A stretch of 62,755 bases of DNA, taken from positions 1-62,755 of the forward strand of contig JAPEVF010000238.1 in NCBI GenBank assembly GCA_029747585.1, given 5' to 3'. The DNA is from Pleurotus djamor. Lineage: Eukaryota > Basidiomycota > Agaricomycetes > Agaricales > Pleurotaceae. Below the pieces are notes generated by a model that did not search any database, was not told where the DNA came from, and was given only the letters and a program-made list of their open reading frames with translations. Made by a program: the position numbers and the translations under genes. Positions 57,400-62,755 of the stretch are shown here, one piece after another (positions within the stretch are counted from its first letter, which is position 1; each line of letters begins with the position of its first letter).

Positions 57400-60300
57400 A
57401 GCTGCTCCTCAGTTCATAATCCCCCCGAGACGAGGTGGCTGGTATTCCGAAGGAAACACTTGGGTCTCATGAGCCTTTCCTCTACGAGAGACGCAGAGGT
57501 AGACGACGATAACCGAGATGATGATGAGAAGGAAAAGGTTTCCAGCGACCTAACAACAACAGGGCCGAATCTAGTATCAAAGTCGAAGGTGGAGGTGCCT
57601 TATTTGTCCATTGCTGAGAAGACACCACGAAGGGGAGGCGAGGTCTGGGACACCAACGTATGCCATGATGCCCCAAGTCAAAGCTACGGCCTCCATTGGC
57701 ATCATGGGGAAGGATATGTCCCAGGTACATGTAATCCGAGGTCGCGAACATACCCCATTGAAGGACAGTGCAAGCAACGGGTATGTCTGGAATGTCTTCA
57801 ATTGCCAGCTCCACACAAATCAACCTGGACACCCAAGCCCACCAAGTAAGGGTTCAGGGAGTCGAAAGAGGCTCCTGTTTAATGTGCATGGTGGGGTGTG
57901 GTACAAGCAATAGTGCGCAAGACTTGACAACCGGCAATGGAATCAAGGCCGGTGGCACTGCGGTGAAGGAGAAAGAAGAGGGTTATCGTCGAGCCGGAGC
58001 TTGGTCCGAAGACTAGAGTTACGTTGAACGTTAGAACGTTGACGGTGGACGTCTTGGATGACGATCGTGAGCTTTCGGTCGAAGGATGGAAAACGACGCG
58101 CTATTCAGTGTTCGTCGTCGCTATGAGGCGGCCTGAGCTAGAGGTTCAGAGTACGGGGCCCAAGGGTGCGTTGAATTCTTCCCAATTCGGTGGGCATTCG
58201 ACTTTTGCCCCTCCTCCCTCGTCTTCGTCTCCTATTCCTTCACCACTCCACCACCACCACCACCTCCGTTCCTTGCTTCCCCGCCAACCGTGTTTTGGGC
58301 AGTCCAATGACCCGACAGGCCAGCGTTTCGATACCGGGTGAACTCTCGTTAGGGAAAGCCCGAACACCGATCCGTGTCGATGAGGGTACTGGCTGATGCT
58401 CTGTTAAGGAGGCTTCGAACCCCAAGGACGTCCGCCAGGTTCATGAAGTCTTCGAGATAACCAGGTCAGCTGTATCTCTATCGAAAGTGACAAACTAACA
58501 TATAAAAACCGTCAGAACATGTCTGAACAAGGGACAAGAGAGACTCACGACGTTGTTTCTCGATATCGAGCGACATGGCGCTGGGGTTCGAGAGATAGAA
58601 GGCTAAGCGAACGCATATATCTCGCCCTACGGGTCGCTCGACAGTCTCCACGATGCCTGAGCTAGGCCTGAGCTCCCCTGTTCTCTTCTTCGTCTTCTTC
58701 GTCCTCCACCATCCCTGTTCCTCGAGCCGTAGCGTGGTGGTGTACTTGAAGGAACGCGAACCAGAGGACTTTGCTCCTTGTTCTCGACTTCAAACTTCAG
58801 ACGCACTCCCAGGCGGTACCAACCGGTCGACATGTTGGGCAGGATCTTCAAATGTCGATCGCCATTCTATCGGAAGTAATGTATCAGAACCGTATGCAAT
58901 GGTCAATGAAACACAGGAAAACTCACGCTATTGCTTCTCATTATTGAGCTCATAAGGCTCATGACCCTTGAATTCGAGTGCTAGAAGGCTAGCTGTAAGG
59001 CCAGTGCGGGATGGGATAGCCAATGGGTGGATGGATCTTCAAGCTTCCGGCGTTGAAATCCTGCTTGCGATTGCGGCCCCCGTCGACTTGAGCGTTCAAA
59101 TTTACGCCCAGACGGACGGGCGTCGGGAGGTGCGTACTCGCATACTGCCGAATCCCGCCCTCGCTCCCACTTGATTGCCATCACCTTTGCCGAACGGAAG
59201 GTCTCCAATACTCCTCTTCGACTCCTTCGTCATCTGTGAGGCCTTCTTCGTCGTTTTCTTCCATGCTTTTGTCCCCCTCTTCCTCGTCCCGTCCCAGAGA
59301 GCTCAGCAACTCGTCCCACGGGCCCAGGAAGAGACAATGAAAATGTCGGCGACCTATTGGTCCGTCGATCTGTTCAGCACAAGTAAGGGCACATCCACGG
59401 TAGCGAGGTCCGTGACTTGATTCTCGGGCCCTGTGTAGATGAATGGCCGTTCCTTCTCTAACTCCACCACTCGCACCACCTCCCCAGTCCTAGTCCTAGT
59501 CCTTCATCGTCGCCATCACTCCTGTTTATCCTCCACGCTCCTTCCTCATCCTACAGTTGCTTGGATGCTTGGATAATTCGACCAGATGAGATGAATACAT
59601 TCCGATATTCCTCGTTCGCCACTCTCCACCTCGAGACGGACGAGGAGTAAAGAATAAGCGAGAGCACAAGCTTCGAAGGGGGGCTTTGGCATCGGGCAAG
59701 AGAGAAACGCTTCAACTCTCTCGAGAGTCGTGCGACCGCTTTCACTTCGGAATCGACAGACATAAGGATTGTGCACAGTCAGCAGAACCTGAATGAGAAA
59801 AACTCACTGGTCCTGGAGCCTGAGGTTGCTGTAGTCACTCGATGCCCGGACATATTGCTGATACGAATGAACGACCAAATCGGTGGGCTATATACGCAAA
59901 GTGGTTCTACCTATGCAATATCTTATTGCACGCCAAAAGCTGAGAAAAAAACAGCGCTGTGTGAACAAATATCAAGGGAGAACATCGTTTTCAGCATACC
60001 AGGGTTTGGTGGCCTTGGCTTGGTGATCAAGTGTCCGATGAAGATATGGTAGACAGGTTGATTGTGTACCATTCGGCGGACGATATCCTCGGCAACCGCA
60101 AGATCGAAGGGGGGAGTATAGAAGTATGTATAGAAGCATGATGCATGAACATTTGAATTCGGCACTAAGAAAGTCAGAAGTCAGAGGTTGGGATGGCTGG
60201 GGATGCTTTGTGATTGAGATGGGGACGTACCGTCTGCACCAATGCACCTCGCACCTCAGGCCTCTGCCCACTAGAGGCATCAGCGAAAAGGTCATCCCCT

Positions 60301-61745
60301 GGTGGGCCTAATAAGTCAAAACACGATGGTGAAGCCTGGCGAGCGCTGGCCAGATCATGACCAAGCTCCACCAGTCTGTTCTCGCAAAAACACCATGGTT
60401 CCCGCTAGGTCAGCCCACGCCCGACTGCCTCAAGCCTTACAGACCTCTCGAAAAGTCGACTATCTCTTATGATGCCTTTGTGTGTCGTCGACACGTTGAT
60501 TGAGCCCATACTAGACGATTACCAGCCGTAGATATCCTTCCAGATGGCCGCCATCCTCCCATATCTCTTACTTTCCAAGTCCTTCATGCCANGCACGTTT
60601 ATCACTCCCTCAACATCCTGCTCAGCGTCCGCGCACGGACCAGGTTCCTTCCAGCATATATAAGCCTGCGACTTCGACCCTTGNCCCCCCATCGTCTCTT
60701 TCTTCCCTTCCCCCATCATCGTCACTTCCGCATCCCCGCTACCTTCCCCACCTAGAACCACATCCTCACTCTCCTCTAAGTTCCACATCGAAGTAGGCAA
60801 TTTTCCTGTCGCTTACATTCGGAGTCTACTGACGACTTGTGCATATATCCAGTTGACCCCAAGTCCCTCCTCTCTATCGTGAGTATGCGCGTTTTCTGCA
60901 CCTCGACGTTGTGCTAACTGTCTTTTCCACGCCTCACAGCCGCTACGATCGCTGAATGATGTGGATATCATCGTGAGTTCCCAACCTCATTTCTGTCGTA
61001 TAAGTATTCGTCGCTGAGACCCGCTCCTAGATGGTTTCAACGCGCATATATCCATTCCAGAGACCACAAGAGCTTCTCCATGGGCTATATCCTCTATGTC
61101 TACTTTTATACCTAGTATTATATCTGTGTATCCGATACCTTCTGCCAATGATATGCATTTGATCATATATTCACATAATTATCGGGACATTTGAGAATGA
61201 CAAGCCTAGCCTAATAGCTGACCATTTCCGCGCGGTACTAATGGGATGTTGCCAAATTGGCAGGATGATGGTTGGTGCCTTGTAAATGCAGCCAGCCTGG
61301 CGAAGTGGCGCCATATTGTCCAATTTCGTTATAGGTTGATCAGGCCTTGACCAGACGTGCACCAGTATGTCGGGCTTGACAACGTATGGTGGGCTTGACA
61401 ATGTATGGTGAGGCTTGACCAGCCCCATAACAGACGCCATCCGTTTCGCTGATGTAAGTATAGCTAACACAGAAGGTCAAGGCAGCTCAGACTAAGCATT
61501 GCCCACACCCGGCCGAAGGCCGGGCACGCAAGCTCACCACCGAATTTAGTGGGAACCCCACGAAAAAGCATATTCATCCTTGTGAAGAGCGGAGCGCTGC
61601 AGACAGATTCGGTAGATTCTAAGCAAAATGTCTGCTTGAACTGAGTCGATCCGATGCGTAGACACGAAGATATGGCTCTCAGGGGGTCGTGACGCGCTGC
61701 CATAAGCTCGACCATGTGAATTGACGCCCGTGATCTTGACCACCA
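57400..61745. other. Decayed repeats, no confident gene
   Basis: Contains a near-duplicate pair at about 58540-58620 and 58915-59000 (shared ACTCACG..TTGTTTCTC..GAGC, then TCGAG..TAGAAGGCTA). The inverted fragment at 59560-59690 also lies here. A minus frame at 60519-60800 (MPTSMWNLEESEDVVLGGEG) is interrupted by unknown bases near 60592 and 60683. A GC-rich hairpin (CCCGGCC GAA GGCCGGG) lies near 61507-61523. A tandem repeat of GGGCTTGACAAYGTATGGTG occurs near 61380-61412. No family is recognised. Confidence 0.35.
59560..59690 (-). repeat. Inverted duplicated fragment, right copy
   Basis: Minus-strand partner of 55843-55985, encoding NEEYRNVFISSGRIIQAS in one frame. Confidence 0.65.
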
Positions 61746-61750
61746 CGACC

Positions 61751-62521
61751 ATGAAACAGCTCACAGAGGCTGCACCAGAAGACATACTCTCGTTGCCGAC
61801 CGACGAAATCGTCCGCAGAGCGCTGCAAAGGCTTAGCGAGCACACAAATCTCATACTCTGGGGTTCCCTCCTGGACAACCGCATGAATGTTCCGCGCATC
61901 CAAAAGGTGTGTACAAGGCCATCATCATAGGGCTCAACACATTGCTCACCCTGCCAGAACTTCACATTCCTCGTACCGGATGACACATTGGACACGCTCT
62001 CGGCGATCCTCACCCAAATGAACCTCCCCATCCCTACACTCCCGAACTACCTCGTGAGAGCCGAGGGCGACTTTTTGCGACTCAGTCGTCTTCATCGCGT
62101 CACACAGGCCACCGACTGCCTCAGCATGCAATGCATCCATCTCCTGCCCGCATCCCTCCCAGGCTACACCCAAGACGAACTAGAGACTGCACCTCTCGAG
62201 GGCACCCCCGTCATGATCTACGTGCCGCGCCCCTCAGCCGTCTATGCAGGCATCATGCGTATGATGTTCAAGTACCGCAAGTTCTGCGCGGAGCAATACA
62301 AGTTGCAGTCCGATCTTTCGATGCTCGTTTATTACAACTTGCTTGGGCTGGAGAAGGTGCCCGCGGGGCACGAGACTATCGAGGATGCGGTAATGGAAAA
62401 GAGGAGCGAGGCAGCGGTTGAGCGTGTTAGGGGCTGGGGACGCGCGGGGGAGTGGAGGGAAGGTGAGGAGTGGATGGAAGATGCGCTGGTTGGTTTTGCG
62501 ATGGGAGAGAAGGCTATGTGA
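61751..62521 (+). CDS. Two-exon hypothetical protein, intact
   Basis: Exon 1 is 61751-61906 and exon 2 is 61958-62521, joined across a 51-base intron (GTGTGT..CCAG) in phase 0; the product is 239 residues. It starts MKQLTEAAPEDILSLPTDEI and has LILWGSLLDNRMNVPRI, FTFLVPDDTLDTLSAILTQM, LSRLHRVTQATDCLSMQCIH, GTPVMIYVPRPSAVYAGIMR and YNLLGLEKVPAG. The N-terminal pattern (a helix, a hydrophobic strand ending LWGS, then LVPDD) is faintly like fungal nucleotidyltransferase-like hypothetical proteins, in which a substrate loop follows a strand, but no catalytic Gly-Ser/Asp-x-Asp set is clear. No signal peptide or membrane helix is present. The undamaged frame and clean intron make it one of the healthier genes here. 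Confidence 0.7.
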
Positions 62522-62755
62522 ACAACGAGAAATCGATGGCGAGATTTCTCAGCTCCACGAGCGTATAAATTCCTTGAAGACCAAAAGGAACGCCTATGCT
62601 CGCATCTCTAGGCTCCCGCCCGAACTCATTGCAGAGATTTTTATTCTCGCAAAATGGGCTTCCAAACGTGATCGTGCACCGTACATGGGTTACCCTAGCG
62701 ATGCGTTCTCTCGTGAGCGGAACTGGCTCAATATAGCTGGCGTATGCACGCATTG
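62520..62755 (+). CDS. F-box-like protein, 5' part only (runs off the right edge)
   Basis: A frame open to the edge reads EIDGEISQLHERINSLKTKR, NAYARISRLPPELIAEIFIL and ends with NWLNIAGVCTH. In basidiomycete F-box-like proteins a short coiled coil with this pattern precedes the F-box (LPxELxxEIF ... VCxxWR). They act as substrate adaptors of SCF ubiquitin ligases. The frame overlaps the end of the preceding gene, with no ATG just upstream, so the start codon is either lost or in an earlier exon. Everything after VCTH lies outside the window. Confidence 0.65.

Noticed and set aside
1..62755. CRISPR arrays, prokaryotic operons and rRNA genes
   Set aside because: No regularly spaced repeats, ribosome-binding sites or rRNA-like sequence; gene structure is eukaryotic throughout.

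Overview
The window looks like nuclear DNA of an Agaricomycete (mushroom-forming basidiomycete). The genes have many short introns of about 50-60 bases with GT..AG ends, both strands are used, and several lineage-typical families occur: DUF6533 membrane proteins, DUF5648 and DUF7223 secreted proteins, a FunK1 kinase, a KilA-N/APSES regulator and an F-box-like protein. All domain names are recognised by eye; no search was run.

Layout. 0-0.7 kb: 3' end of an unrecognised gene (+). 2.2-4.2 kb: two adjacent DUF6533 copies (-), the upstream one lacking its N-terminal part. 4.9-6.0 kb: frameshifted, truncated GH3 beta-xylosidase (-). 6.6-7.2 kb: secreted DUF5648 triple-repeat protein (-). 8.2-8.5 kb: remnant of a zinc-type oxidoreductase (+). 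9.2-10.0 kb: gene with a C2HC-like motif (-). 12.5-14.0 kb: CaMK-like kinase pseudogene (+). 15.7-16.6 kb: complete short inverted-repeat element with a target duplication. 17.73 kb: Helitron-like 3' end. 17.9-20.3 kb: DUF7223 gene (+) with clean splice sites. 21.7-24.0 kb: FunK1 kinase gene (+) with at least one frame break. 27.0-28.5 kb: KilA-N/APSES regulator (+) whose reading frame ends inside the inverted repeat of a 1.9-kb element (28.5-30.4 kb). 32.2-35.3 kb: array of degenerate exon-like repeats separated by splice-like sequences. 35.3-44.1 kb: inverted duplication of about 390 bp, 8 kb apart, enclosing a decayed C2-domain phosphatidylserine decarboxylase gene (-). 46.3-48.8 kb: long multi-exon gene of an uncharacterised basidiomycete family (-). 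50.5-60.5 kb: tandem and inverted fragments of unrecognised genes. 61.75-62.5 kb: intact two-exon gene (+), then an F-box-like gene running off the right edge.

Overall this is an accessory, transposon-worn region with no obvious pathway linking the genes. About half of the recognisable genes carry inactivating damage. Most of the unknown bases (N) sit beside homopolymer runs, so single-base frame breaks may be assembly errors. Larger lesions (missing domains, an 8-bp duplication, combined active-site changes, transposon ends) are unlikely to be.
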